Shown here piece by piece: positions 18,244-28,269 of a stretch of 64,000 nucleotides of DNA. This stretch comes from Allocoprobacillus halotolerans (GTDB taxonomy: Bacteria > Bacillota_I > Bacilli_A > Erysipelotrichales > Coprobacillaceae). Below the pieces are notes generated by a model, which saw only the letters and a program-made list of their open reading frames with translations, searched no databases and was not told the origin of the DNA. The translations under genes were made by a program, and so were the position numbers. Numbering within the stretch: position 1 is the first letter of the stretch; every line of letters starts with the position of its first letter. The DNA lies in contig NZ_CP101620.1 in assembly GCF_024399475.1 (NCBI RefSeq), positions 2,709,608 to 2,773,607 of the forward strand, written 5' to 3'.

Positions 18244-18623
18244 ATAATTTTTATAAGTTTATGCACTATTGATAGACTGCTTTGCCAGTACAGTTCCACA
18301 AGATTATATAATATATAACCTTATAGGATTTTCACCTATATAATGTCTTGCCTGCGACAGAATATAATTGCTCGGACTAGGACTCATTATGTGTATCATT
18401 ATCCCCTTATACAATCATCGCCAATAGTTAGCTGCTATTTTGTTATCAAATATTAATCGCTAAGATAAAGCATTATCTATTTCGGCGTATTTATAACATG
18501 GGCTTATATATAAGGAACGTTATCAATACTGTTATTCAATTTTCAATGATCTATTTCAGAGATTTATTAACCCCTTCACTTATTAGCCCGTGAAAACCCT
18601 CAAAACGCACCCTAAATTGAAAA
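18230..18623 (-). ncRNA. Candidate structured non-coding RNA
   Basis: About 390 bases without a credible ORF, visibly richer in G+C than other spacers here. On the minus strand several stems are seen: AGGTGAAAATCCT-type hairpin (TATAGG/CCTATA), an outer pairing ATTATATA/TATATAAT around it, AGATAA-TGCT-TTATCT nested inside CGC/GCG, and AATTTTCAAT/ATTGAAAATT (18538-18547 with 18616-18625) enclosing one end. It lies between the sigma-like gene and the PemK/MazF gene, co-directional with both. I do not match it to a known RNA class. Confidence 0.45.
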
Positions 18624-19040
18624 TTATTTTAATTTTTTTCTAATATTAGATAATCTTTTTCTTACTATAGACTCACTTATATTCATTATAGATGCTATTT
18701 CTTTATTCTTATATCCATACATCTTGAGATATAAAATAACAAGATCTTGAATATGAGCTTTAATCATGACTTGATATAAGTTTTCATCTTCAATTTGATC
18801 TATGACATCACTCATGTCTCTAATTGGTAATTTTAATTCAGTAAATGGAACTTGATTTATAAAATTATAATTAGTTAATTGCCATTTCTTAAATCTTCGT
18901 TCAGCATTAAAATCTCTCCAATCATAACGACGTAATTCTAATATTTTATCATCAGTCATTCCATTTTCCTTTAATATTTGTTCTTCTTTTTGTTTCCACT
19001 TTTTCCATTTCTTTTCTTCAGATGCTTTATTATAGACCAT
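18624..19040 (-). CDS. Sigma-70-like HTH protein of the ICE
   Basis: Protein of 138 residues with a highly charged N-terminus and a C-terminal region-4-like helix-turn-helix: DLVILYLKMYGYKNKEIASI, then MNISESIVRKRLSNIRKKLK. AGAGGAGGAAAGCTGC precedes the ATG. Such small sigma/HTH factors occur in the regulation module of Tn916/Tn1549-type elements next to xis-int. Likely a transcription regulator or sigma factor acting on ICE promoters. Confidence 0.7.
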   Translation of the reverse strand: MVYNKASEEKKWKKWKQKEEQILKENGMTDDKILELRRYDWRDFNAERRFKKWQLTNYNFINQVPFTELKLPIRDMSDVIDQIEDENLYQVMIKAHIQDLVILYLKMYGYKNKEIASIMNISESIVRKRLSNIRKKLK

Positions 19041-19129
19041 GCAGCTTTCCTCCTCTTAATTTATTAATTAAGAAATGGAGGAGATCTGCATCTAAAGTCT
19101 ATAAACCAATGACGAATAATCATGGTACA

Positions 19130-19480
19130 TTACAACAATTGTATAGAACTTAATTCTCGCATATCTTCAATTGTTATAATTTCAACATGATGTTTATCGC
19201 AAATCATTTGAAATTCTGCATATAAATCATCAAATATACATATTCTTGTTTTATCATATACAAGTAAAGCATCAATTTTTTCATTTCTAATATAATGAAT
19301 AAGTGTTTGCATTTCCCTCGTATATGAGTTTTTACCTTCTGATACTTCTTTAGCAACAGCAACCACATCTATATCAAAAGAATGTGCTAGTTTTGTAAGT
19401 ACATCCTCCTGATAATAAAGTAAATTTTGTAAGTGCCTGTTTGATACACGACAATAAATAAATGCTTTTGAATCTTTCAT
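19130..19480 (-). CDS. Stand-alone serine recombinase N-terminal domain
   Basis: Protein of 116 residues resembling only the catalytic domain of resolvase/invertase enzymes: AFIYCRVSN with the candidate nucleophile Ser, then REMQTLIHYIRNEKIDALLVYDKTR in place of the usual LxxDRLxR block. There is no DNA-binding domain. The atypical DKTRI segment may mean catalytic loss. AGGAGGAAACAGAT precedes the ATG. It sits among the ICE regulatory genes and may have a regulatory or accessory role rather than recombination. Confidence 0.7.
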   Translation of the reverse strand: MKDSKAFIYCRVSNRHLQNLLYYQEDVLTKLAHSFDIDVVAVAKEVSEGKNSYTREMQTLIHYIRNEKIDALLVYDKTRICIFDDLYAEFQMICDKHHVEIITIEDMRELSSIQLL

Positions 19481-19530
19481 ATCTGTTTCCTCCTATGAAA
19501 AGCCAATGCTTTTCATACAAGACTGCAGAA

Positions 19531-19975
19531 TCAAATTCGATTTAACAAAATTTTCTTTAATTTTTTTAATATTCTTTTTTCTGATAGTTTAATTTTTGCT
19601 GCGATATTCCTAAACTCTTAGCTACTTCATTTTCTTTCATATCAAGAAAATAAATACTATTTATGATGTATGCCTCATAATCATCTAATTCTTGCAATAC
19701 TGTAATTAACAGTTTGTTTATATCTTCAATATAAAGCTCATTTATATAATCAAATTCTTGATAATGACCATATAAATCAATATTGTTAATATCTGAATAA
19801 CGAGGATTATTCATATCTTTTTTATTTCATAATTCATTCTTTGATAACTATTTCTGCAAATTACATAGATATCTTTATTAACCTCTACCCATTGTTTTTG
19901 AATTTTTATGTAATAGATTTTTTTACCATTAATTTCTTTCACCCAAAAGTGATTTTTTCTATAATCATTCTTCAC
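19531..19975 (-). CDS. Sigma-70 family protein (Tn916 Orf7-like), frameshifted
   Basis: Two adjacent ORFs join into one protein of about 148 residues if one A is added in each of two A-runs: near 19812 (IKKDMNNPRYS) and near 19573 (NYQKKRILKKLKKIL). The N-terminal part resembles the short lead-in of Tn916 Orf7-type factors; the C-terminus ELDDYEAYIINSIYFLDMKE plus NEVAKSLGISQQKLNYQKKR is a sigma region 4. GTG at 19975 has AAGGAG seven bases upstream. Orf7-like factors regulate conjugation gene expression in Tn916. Confidence 0.65.
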
Positions 19976-20047
19976 CTTATTTCTCCTTTCAATAATTTGA
20001 AAAAAGATATTTGGCGGAGCTTTGTTCATATAAAAAACGTACAAAAA

Positions 20048-20079
20048 AAGAACAAACTTATAAAAAAATTTGTTCTTTC
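20048..20079 (-). promoter_or_regulatory. Attenuator-like hairpin in the sigma gene leader
   Basis: Minus strand AAAGAACAAA/TTTGTTCTTT (10 bp) is followed by TTTTTGTACG, i.e. a terminator inside the leader. Upstream, AGGAGG and ATG at 20188 open a leader ORF beginning MRIDGVSHTFLLLFSG that runs through the hairpin toward the sigma gene. A translated leader plus terminator suggests attenuation, as established for the tet(M) leader in Tn916. Confidence 0.55.
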
Positions 20080-20311
20080 TTTCAATACATTGAATTGTGA
20101 TTAATAATGCACATCTATATCCTACTTTGCTATTAAGAATCCCTGAAAAAAGCAATAAAAATGTATGACTTACGCCATCAATTCTCATCAAAACCTCCTA
20201 ATAGCAAATATGACTATATCTAATTATGAATTATCATGCACATTTTTGTGATTTATTAGGTTATATATTAAAGATAATGTAAACGATAGAATAATATAGA
20301 GGTGAACAATA

Positions 20312-20686
20312 ATGCCTGAAAAAACATTAAAAAGATTAGGAAACTCAATTAGAGAACATAGAAAGCAGAAAGGTTATTCTCAACAAGATTTGGCCGAGAT
20401 AACAGGAATATCACGACGCCATATTGCAAATATTGAAAATGGTATTGCAAATGCTTCATTTGAAATTATTACTATTTTAGTCAAAGAACTAAATATTTCT
20501 TTAGATAGCATTGTGTATATTGAACAACTTAGTTTTCAATCAACGATGATGAATTCTCTTTCTATTCAATTATCTCAATGTACTGATTCGCAACAAAAAA
20601 TCATATTTAAAACTCTCAAATGTCTTATGAATGAATTTATCAGTTATAATCATTTTGAAAATGAAACAGTGAAGGCAGATTCATAA
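20312..20686 (+). CDS. XRE-family transcriptional regulator
   Basis: Protein of 124 residues with an N-terminal HTH_3 domain: LGNSIREHRKQKGYSQQDLA then EITGISRRHIANIENGIANAS (about residues 9-50), followed by a helical tail. Ribosome site AGAGGTGAACA. It is transcribed divergently from the sigma-like gene, the usual place for the repressor of a Tn916/Tn1549-type element, and probably controls that promoter region. Confidence 0.88.
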   Translation: MPEKTLKRLGNSIREHRKQKGYSQQDLAEITGISRRHIANIENGIANASFEIITILVKELNISLDSIVYIEQLSFQSTMMNSLSIQLSQCTDSQQKIIFKTLKCLMNEFISYNHFENETVKADS

Positions 20687-21314
20687 AGAATAATAGGACA
20701 TAAGTTTTCTAGATATATTTCAACTAAACTTTAAAACTTTTCTATTTAATTTATTTTTTAATTCACCATTATATTTTATTTACCATTTTAAATTGTTTAA
20801 TTATGTTTTTAATATCAGTTGTCTATAATGGATAAAAAAACAAAAGAATAGTAAATATTTATTTAACAATACAAACTATAAATGTTGTTAAATGATCAAA
20901 TAAAAGATTAAAAAGCATATTAGTAATTCATAATAATTTATACATTTTATTAATAAAATTAATTATAAAGATATACAACCAAAAATCATCGATATTTTGT
21001 TAAAATTACAAACACCTCCTTACATTTTTCTTTAATAAACATTTAGAATAAATAAAAAGAGAATTATTTAGTATGGTTCGTACTTATTTTGGGGTGTTAA
21101 TAAAATATGTAAATAATTAGAATAGATTCAAAACTATTGAATATACTCGTGGTTTTGTCCCTATAAGTTTATCTAAAATTATTTATTTACCCAACTTCGA
21201 GTAAGAACCTTTAGTATTAATACTTCTTTCTTACATTGAAATTATAAATATGTTTTGTTATGATTATAAAAGAATAATAATAAAATTTTAATTTCTCTAT
21301 TAGGATGTGATAAT
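20687..21314. other. Intergenic tract between ICE regulation module and cargo
   Basis: About 630 bases, very AT-rich, no credible ORF. It contains GGGGTGTTAATAAA (about 21092) and a loosely matching TTTATTTACCC (about 21181), possibly decayed ends of an insertion. It marks the transition from the integration/regulation genes to the sugar cargo. I could not identify an IS or att site. Confidence 0.4.
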
Positions 21315-22151
21315 ATGAATATTTTTACAAAAATTAAGCAAATCGATCATTTTACGGAAAGTGAAAAAATTTTTGCAAGCTATATTATAAATTACCCTCA
21401 TGAAGTTTTAACATTAGACCTTCAACAACTTGTTAAAAAATCTTATGTATCTTCATCTACAATTTATCGTGTTATTGAAAAACTAGGTCTTTCTGGTCTT
21501 AATCAATTAAAAGTTCAAATTTCATTACAATTAGAAAATAGAAAACAAGAAAAACAAGATGTTGATTATAACTATCCATTTCATAAATTAAATACCCATC
21601 ATCAAATTATGTCTAAAATGTTATCTTTATATGATCAAACTTTAAAATCAACGTTTAATTTAGTTGACTTAGATGTTTTTTTAGAAGTTATTCAAACACT
21701 ATATAATGCTAATAATATTATTATGTTTCCTTCCATAGGTAATTATTTTATGGTAGAAAGCTTTCAACAGAATATGTTAGAGATTGGTGTGAGTGTAGAA
21801 GTTGTTAAAGAGCGCTTTTATCAGCATTGGACAGCTCAATCATGTAAAAAAAGTGATGTTGTAGTTATTGTGAGTTATGCTGGAAAAACACCTTATCTTA
21901 ATGAGATTGTAAAAACATTGAAAGAAAAAAATGTGAAAATGGTACTTATTTCTTCAACTGTTCATATTCCATTTGCCAAGTATATCGATTATCATTTGTA
22001 CTTTTCTTCTTATGAAGCATCTGAAGAAAAAATCGCTTCATTTTCATCTCGTATTTCATTGCAATATCTATTAGATTGCATATATGCATGTTATTTTAAT
22101 AGAGATTATGACAAGAATCTTGATTTTAAAATTAATAATTATATAGACTAA
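21315..22151 (+). CDS. RpiR family transcriptional regulator
   Basis: Regulator of 278 residues: N-terminal HTH_6 (YVSSSTIYRVIEKLGLSGLN, residues about 40-60) and C-terminal SIS domain with VVIVSYAGKTPYLNEIVKTL and VKMVLISSTVHIPFAKYID. TAGGATGTGATA precedes the ATG. It converges with the mannose-type PTS operon (24783-22238), so it is a candidate sensor of the phosphosugar made by that PTS (inference). Confidence 0.85.
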   Translation: MNIFTKIKQIDHFTESEKIFASYIINYPHEVLTLDLQQLVKKSYVSSSTIYRVIEKLGLSGLNQLKVQISLQLENRKQEKQDVDYNYPFHKLNTHHQIMSKMLSLYDQTLKSTFNLVDLDVFLEVIQTLYNANNIIMFPSIGNYFMVESFQQNMLEIGVSVEVVKERFYQHWTAQSCKKSDVVVIVSYAGKTPYLNEIVKTLKEKNVKMVLISSTVHIPFAKYIDYHLYFSSYEASEEKIASFSSRISLQYLLDCIYACYFNRDYDKNLDFKINNYID

Positions 22152-22179
22152 GGCCAACTTAACAGTTGGCCTTAGTCTA
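22142..22179. terminator. Bidirectional hairpin between RpiR and PTS genes
   Basis: ATAGACTAAGGCCAACT and AGTTGGCCTTAGTCTAT form a perfect 17-bp stem with a TAAC loop, spanning the RpiR stop codon. There is no long T tract, but the position between convergent genes fits a shared terminator. Confidence 0.75.
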
Positions 22180-22237
22180 TATGTAGATAGTACAAAAATC
22201 AAAAATCAATTTATATCTTGGGAGAAATAAAGTATGA

Positions 22238-23061
22238 CTACCCACAAATTCCTAATAAACTTAATACAAAACTTACAACAATAATTCCGATAAGAATTAA
22301 GTTAGGACTTACTTTCTTCCTAATTAATCCAAAACACGTAAATGTTGCCGTTAAAGGTAACATACCCTTTAATATTTGATCTAATATTTCTTGAAGTTTA
22401 TATTCAATACCACCTAAATTAAAATTTAGTGTTGTTGTTAAACCGACGGTTTGACAAATCATCCCTCCGACCATCATTAACCCAACTATTCCAACTGCTT
22501 TTGTGATAATGGACATAATTCCATTTTCATAAGCTTCTTTAATATATTTGCTTCCTAATGTAAATCCTAAATATGTACCAAAGTAGCGTGTAAGAATGTA
22601 AGGAATATTATATAATAACAAGAAAATAATAGGTCCTAAAACTGATCCATCTTGTCCTAATGAAATACCAATTCCAGCAGCAATTACTCTAAACGTTCCC
22701 CAAAAAACGAATCACCAATACCTGATAAAGGACCCATTAAACTTGCTTTTACTGCATTAATAGAATATGTATCAAAATCATCATTCTCACTATTTTCTTT
22801 TTCCATACTGGCGGTAATTCCCAACAAAAATGTAGATAAAGCAGAATTAATATTAAAATAATCTACACTTCGTTTCATGGCTTCAGTACGTTCTTCTTTT
22901 GTCTTATAATATCTGTTAATAACAGGTAGCATAGCATATTCAAAAGACAAACCACTTGCACGTACTTGATTCCAACTCGCAAATATAGTAAACGATCTTA
23001 AGAATACCTTATTTAACATTTTTTTATCTTCTTTAGATAAACCTTCTTTGATCCTAATCAT
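22238..23061 (-). CDS. PTS mannose-family EIID component, frameshifted
   Basis: Membrane subunit EIID (ManZ type). N-terminal part: FLRSFTIFASWNQVRASGLSFEYAMLPVI and AVKASLMGPLSGIGDSFF; C-terminal part carries the membrane helices and ends LILIGIIVVSFVLSLLGICG. One T missing near 22700 separates them; restored it reads DSFFWGTFRVIAAGIG and gives 274 residues, normal length. The start at 23061 has GGAGG nine bases upstream and overlaps the EIIC stop by 8 bases. Forms the sugar-transporting pore with EIIC. Confidence 0.88.
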
Positions 23062-23857
23062 TAAAGAAATCCTCCTCACTATTATCATTTTCAAAAGCCA
23101 ATTCTGATCTTTTACTATTTAATGAATTATTTAAATCTATATCTTTATAACTTGTATACATAGCAATTACAACACCAATCAAACAAATCGCAATAAGTGG
23201 CAATTCTAAATAAGCATAGAGAACAAATCCAAGAACAAGAAATACAGCAATCTTTTTATCCCATAACATGTTTAATAGCATCGCCATTCCTAAAGCAGGG
23301 AGTGTTTGTCCCGCTACAGTTAAGCCATTCATAATAACATCTGGTATAGAATTAATTAATGAAGATATGACATCTGAACCTAGCATAATACCTAAGAAAC
23401 CAATAACTCCAAATGCTAAAGGCTTTAAAATCATACAAGCCATCTGTATTACTACAACCCCTTTTTGATTACCTTCTTCATTAAATTTATCCACTTGAGG
23501 CATCATTGCTGCAAAACCAATATTGACAACAGTTGTAATTGTTGTAGCTAGCAAACTGATCGGTACAGCTAAAGCCATAGCTGCTTCTGTACTTTGATTA
23601 GATATAATTGCGAACGCTGTTCCAAAAATTGCTCCAGTAAATGAATCAGATGGTAGAGCACCACCAATTGATGTAATTCCTAAAAAGATTACTTCTAATG
23701 AAGCACCCATAACAATCCCCGAATGCAAATCACCTAAGACCAATCCAGTTAACGTTCCCATAACAAGTGGTCTTTTGATCATCGGATCACCTAATCCTGT
23801 GTCTGTTAACATACCTAGGAACATAAGTAACCCTATTAATAAAGCATCTACTAACAT
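23054..23857 (-). CDS. PTS mannose-family EIIC component
   Basis: Membrane permease EIIC (ManY type), 267 residues, with the family features GTLTGLVLGDLHSGIVMGASLE near residue 35 and several hydrophobic helices, and a polar tail NSLNSKRSELAFENDNSEEDFFND. It is intact and overlaps EIID. With EIIA, EIIB and EIID it completes a full mannose-class permease for a hexose or hexosamine; the upstream alpha-galactosidase suggests a sugar released from or related to alpha-galactosides. Confidence 0.9.
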   Translation of the reverse strand: MLVDALLIGLLMFLGMLTDTGLGDPMIKRPLVMGTLTGLVLGDLHSGIVMGASLEVIFLGITSIGGALPSDSFTGAIFGTAFAIISNQSTEAAMALAVPISLLATTITTVVNIGFAAMMPQVDKFNEEGNQKGVVVIQMACMILKPLAFGVIGFLGIMLGSDVISSLINSIPDVIMNGLTVAGQTLPALGMAMLLNMLWDKKIAVFLVLGFVLYAYLELPLIAICLIGVVIAMYTSYKDIDLNNSLNSKRSELAFENDNSEEDFFND

Positions 23858-23880
23858 ATTATATTTCCCTCTTCTTCCTT

Positions 23881-24374
23881 CTATTTAATTAACATACCTA
23901 TTGGTTGTGCTTTATCAGTTGGTACTGGTTGATAATTGACATCTACGCCTAACTGAAGTAAATCATTAAATACCTTTTTATCTATATTTGTCACAAATAG
24001 ATTCTTTGCTAGTTGTTCTTTTTTTCTTTATCTCCTATCAATTGAGACATACGTCCATAATTACCAACATTGATACTAGATATTCCTTGTACATTGTTCA
24101 TCATTTTTAATGCTGTTTCTGGATTACTAACAATTAATAAGATTTTTAAATTTTCTGCACGTGGATCATTAAGTAAAGTGATTGCTTTATCGCACGAAAC
24201 AATACTTGCTTTTACACCGCTAGGAACAGCCATTTTCAAAGCCATAAGTTGCATCTCATTTTTAATGACTTCATCATCTGCAACTACAATTCTATTGATT
24301 CCTAAGAATTTACTCCATACTACTGCAACTTGACCATGAATTAAACGTTCATCAATTCTCATTAATTTAATCAA
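23881..24374 (-). CDS. PTS mannose-family EIIB component, frameshifted
   Basis: Cytoplasmic phosphotransfer subunit EIIB. The phosphorylated His is in RIDERLIHGQVAVVW near residue 15. One A missing near 24022 splits it; restored, it continues KEQLAKNLFVTNIDKKVFND and ends at 23881, 164 residues in total, normal size. TTG at 24374 (MIKLMRIDERL) is chosen because homologues start at this point and GGTGAT precedes it; ATG at 24350 is the alternative. Overlaps the EIIA stop. Confidence 0.83.
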
Positions 24375-24783
24375 AAAAATCACCACTTTCTTCTTTTTTA
24401 TTTTCTTTTAATATCTCATTCACATAAACCATCGATGTCTTTCCTTCATCAATACAATTTAAAATACATTCAATTTCATAACTTGTACATAATGCCAACA
24501 TAAGAACAAGAACAGTATTCATACCTGAAATCAAATGAACATTGCCTCGTCTTACAAGTGGTGTTAATACAGTATTAACACTACCTCCGGGTAAATCTGT
24601 AATAATAATAAATTCATCTTCAATATTAAGCATGCTCTCGACTTTATTGAATACATTCTTAACATCTTCTCCGTCATAAAATCCAACAGCAACTATATTA
24701 TCATCAATTCCTGACAACATCTTAATTGTTGATTTCATTCCTTTTGCTAAATCCCCATGGGACGCTAATATAATTTTTCTCAT
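24367..24783 (-). CDS. PTS mannose-family EIIA component
   Basis: Cytoplasmic EIIA of 138 residues. ILASHGDLAKGM contains the phosphorylated His at residue 9; IITDLPGGSVNTVL near residue 61 is the other conserved active-site segment. It receives phosphate from HPr and passes it to EIIB. It is the first PTS gene of the operon, 118 bases after the alpha-galactosidase stop. Confidence 0.9.
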   Translation of the reverse strand: MRKIILASHGDLAKGMKSTIKMLSGIDDNIVAVGFYDGEDVKNVFNKVESMLNIEDEFIIITDLPGGSVNTVLTPLVRRGNVHLISGMNTVLVLMLALCTSYEIECILNCIDEGKTSMVYVNEILKENKKEESGDFFD

Positions 24784-24901
24784 ATAAACTCCTCTCTAAG
24801 TTATCAATATGCATATTTCCTTTAACCTACTAATATTTTACCTTTATTCATTAATCCTTAAAATATATTTTCTTAATCTAAATATGGATAAAACTAATAT
24901 T

Positions 24902-27079
24902 TTAGCAACTTTTAAAATGATATTCAAACACATGAAAATCTTCCTTAATAATAGGAACATAAAATCCTATCGATGCTAGTTCGTCACCGCCATAAATAAG
25001 ATTACTTTCTTCTTCACAATAATCCATATCTTGATCAAGATATGGAATCGTAAATCTTTCATGCGATAATAATGGTGAATACATCTTTTGAAATATCATT
25101 ACATGACATTCCGATCTATTTTCATTACAGATAGACCACATTTCATAATTTTTATTAGACATTTCATGTCGATAAAACACACCATTCATAATAAGTTTCT
25201 GTAATTTTTTATATGAAATTATTTGTTTGTAAATTTCATCTCGTTCTTCATTAGAACATTTTTCTAGATCCAGTTCATAACCAAAGTTATACATTTTTGC
25301 AACTTTATACCTTGCATCAAAAGTTGTCTCTCTTCCTGTTTGATGATTAGGTGTTATACTAACATGAGCCCCCATCGCTACTGGAGGATATAACATACTA
25401 AATCCTTTTTGAATTACTGTACGGTCAAAGCAATCGGTATTATCACTACACCAATTTTGTCCAACATAACTAAGAATACCCGGATCAAATCTCGCTCCAC
25501 CACTAGAGCATCCTTCTATAAGAAGGTTTGGATATTTTCTAGTGATAATATCTAATATTTCATACAGACCTAATATATATCGATGGTAAATTTCTCCTTT
25601 TTGTGATTTTTTTAAAAATGAAGAATTCACATCAGTTAGTGGTCTATTCATATCCCATTTTATATAATCTAGATATCCTGGCTTCAGATATTTTTCTAAT
25701 GAACAAATAATATAATCACGCACTTCTTTTCTAGATAAATCTAAAACATATTCATGTCGCCCTTCCATAGGTGTATATGACGGAACATGAAGAATCCAAT
25801 CCGGATGTTGTTTATATAACTGACTATTTTTATTAACAACCTCTGGTTCAAACCATAATCCGAACTTCATACCTTTGTCATGAACCAATTGTGAAATTCT
25901 TTTATTCCTCCGGGTAATTTACTTTCATTACATTGCCAGTCTCCAATGCCAGATTCACTCGTATTTCCTAATCTAAACCAACCATCGTCTAGAACAAACA
26001 AATCAATTCCAAGTTCTTTTGCCAAATCTGTTTGTCTATCAATTTTATCGATAGAAACATCATAATACATTCCTTCCCAAGAATTAAGCAATACTGGTCT
26101 GCGTTTATCAATGAAACGACGAGGCATTAAATGGTATTGATATAACCAATGAAAATTTTGACTCATTTCATTTAAACCATTTTGAGAATAGTTTAGTATT
26201 GCTTCCGGTGTTGTAAAAGATTCACCAGGATGTAAAGTCCATTGAAAACTATCTGAATTTATTCCTATTTGCGAACGTACATTGCCAAATTGATCCATTT
26301 CAGCTTGAGCTATGAAATTACCACTATATATAAGTTGAAAAGCAAATATTTCACCATGATTTTCACTGGCACCTGAAGAAGCTAGTGCAAAAAGGGTTGA
26401 TGTTGAGGACTACTACTTCCTCGAATACTTTCTATTTTTTGAATACCATGATGTAACGAGAATCTTTCTATATTGGCTTCTTGAGCATATGTTCCATACA
26501 ATGATATCCAATCGTATTTTTGAAAAGGCAGATCCACTGACCAACTTTTTGCATCTTGAATAACAATATTTTCTTTACCATAATTTTCAATTTTTTGATG
26601 CCTCGCAATTACTCCTCTTTCTTTAAACAAAGAATAATACATAATTACTCTTATTTTAGCGATATCATCTTCACATATAATTTTCAATGTATCTACTTCA
26701 TCACTCTCACCAAACGTACTTGGTAACCCCTCAAGTATAGGTTTATTTTTACATATTTCCCACTTCACAAAATTCAAATCAAGATAATCTACACCATTTT
26801 CGGGAATAATTGATAACATAGGAATTCTAAAATCTCCCCTACCTCTTGTTGGAATTTCAAAAGGAATATCATCAAAATAAACATTATTCAAACTTATGTC
26901 TCCTACAGTTGAATACGCTCGCTTAAAATCATATAAATTTTCATTACAATGATAATTTCTTAATGGACTCCTAAATAACGATGTACAAGATACTTATTGT
27001 CAACCACCTCAATGATGTAACTTAATTTATCATTTTTCATATGGGCAATACAGTTATTCTTCCTAAAAACTATACTCAC
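24902..27079 (-). CDS. Alpha-galactosidase, GH36, frameshifted
   Basis: Cytosolic GH36 alpha-galactosidase of about 726 residues (raffinose/melibiose type). Visible motifs: WEGMYYDVSIDKI, LFVLDDGWF, FGLWFEPEVV, IKWDMNR with the catalytic nucleophile Asp, and IEGCSSGGARFDPG followed by WCSDNTD with the acid/base Asp. Three one-base deletions break it, near 26975, 26397 and 25897; each joint restores family sequence, so I call one gene. Start GTG at 27079 follows AGGAG. It is divergent from an AraC regulator and probably heads the PTS operon. Confidence 0.88.
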
Positions 27080-27222
27080 TTATATTTACTCCTTTCAATT
27101 TCTAAAATTTCTTTTGCAAGAAATATCTTATAGTTTTATTTAACAACATACGTAAATAAATTAGTATGGTTATTCTACACTTATATATAGCAAAAACTAA
27201 TATTTTGATATATAATTAAAAT

Positions 27223-28101
27223 ATGAAAGAATATAAAGAATCTCCAGAAAATCTATTGTACAGTTCTATATCTGACCTTTCCTTTTATAGCGCCGGTTAC
27301 GAACAATGTGTCGCAAATCATAGTTGGGGTCCTAAATTAAGATCTTATCAACTTATTCATTTTGTTTTATACGGGAAAGGAGAGTTCACAATTAATGGAC
27401 ACGTATTTCATTTAGCCAAAGGTGACGCTTTTATCATTCCATCGGGAAAGGTGTGCTACTATAAAGCTGATGCAATAGAACCTTGGTGCTATGTTTGGAT
27501 TAATTTCTCAGGAATAAAATCTCAAATTTATGCACATGAATTAATGCAATTCTCAAATGATGTATTTATTATTCATGATTTAGATATTGACAAATATAAA
27601 AATCCTATATTTGAAATTCTTAAATTAAATACAAATAAAACGAGTCGCTTTTTAAAATGCAACAGTATCTTATTAGATATCATGTCAATGTTATTCGAGA
27701 ATCTTGAACTTGATGACAATTTAGTCAATTCTCCGTCAATAGCAGATGAGGCAAAACATTATCTAGATATCAATTATCCTGAAAAAATAAAAATCAAGGA
27801 TATCGCAAAAGAATTGGGAGTTCATCCTAATTATTTAACAAAAGTATTTCATGACAAATTCGGAATTTCTCCAAAAAATTACCTTAAGAATTTAAAATTA
27901 AAAAAAGCAAAATCATTGCTAGCAACAACTACATTGCCTATTTCTGTAATAGCTGATTCCCTAGGGTTTGATGATCAACTTGCTTTTTCTAAAACATTTA
28001 AAAATAAATATAATCTTTCTCCTTCTCAATTTCGAAAAGAAGAAACACTAAAACTAAATCAACATAAAAATAAAAGGTACTCTAAAACTGAATTTTTTTA
28101 A
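27223..28101 (+). CDS. AraC family transcriptional regulator
   Basis: Regulator of 292 residues in the MsmR/RafR style: N-terminal cupin sugar-sensing domain (FVLYGKGEFTINGHVFHLAKG, DAFIIPSG) and two C-terminal HTH motifs (KIKDIAKELGVHPNYLTKVF; LPISVIADSLGFDDQLAFSKTF). It is divergent from the alpha-galactosidase gene with a 143-base gap, the classic arrangement for an activator of raffinose or melibiose genes. Own terminator follows. Confidence 0.9.
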   Translation: MKEYKESPENLLYSSISDLSFYSAGYEQCVANHSWGPKLRSYQLIHFVLYGKGEFTINGHVFHLAKGDAFIIPSGKVCYYKADAIEPWCYVWINFSGIKSQIYAHELMQFSNDVFIIHDLDIDKYKNPIFEILKLNTNKTSRFLKCNSILLDIMSMLFENLELDDNLVNSPSIADEAKHYLDINYPEKIKIKDIAKELGVHPNYLTKVFHDKFGISPKNYLKNLKLKKAKSLLATTTLPISVIADSLGFDDQLAFSKTFKNKYNLSPSQFRKEETLKLNQHKNKRYSKTEFF

Positions 28102-28117
28102 AGGTCGTTCCAAAATT

Positions 28118-28158
28118 TTTAAAGGGAATTCTGATTGTAAATCGGAGTTCCCTTTAAA
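28118..28158 (+). terminator. Terminator of AraC gene
   Basis: TTTAAAGGGAA and TTCCCTTTAAA pair around an inner GATT/AATC stem, about 20 bases after the AraC stop. Confidence 0.75.
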
Positions 28159-28269
28159 TTATCTGTTGATTTTTGAAGACTAATAGATAACTCTTGATTG
28201 CCTCTCGTTAATTTTATTTGTTTACCTACACATTTAAAGAAAGCCAAACTTTTACATTATGAAGAATTT

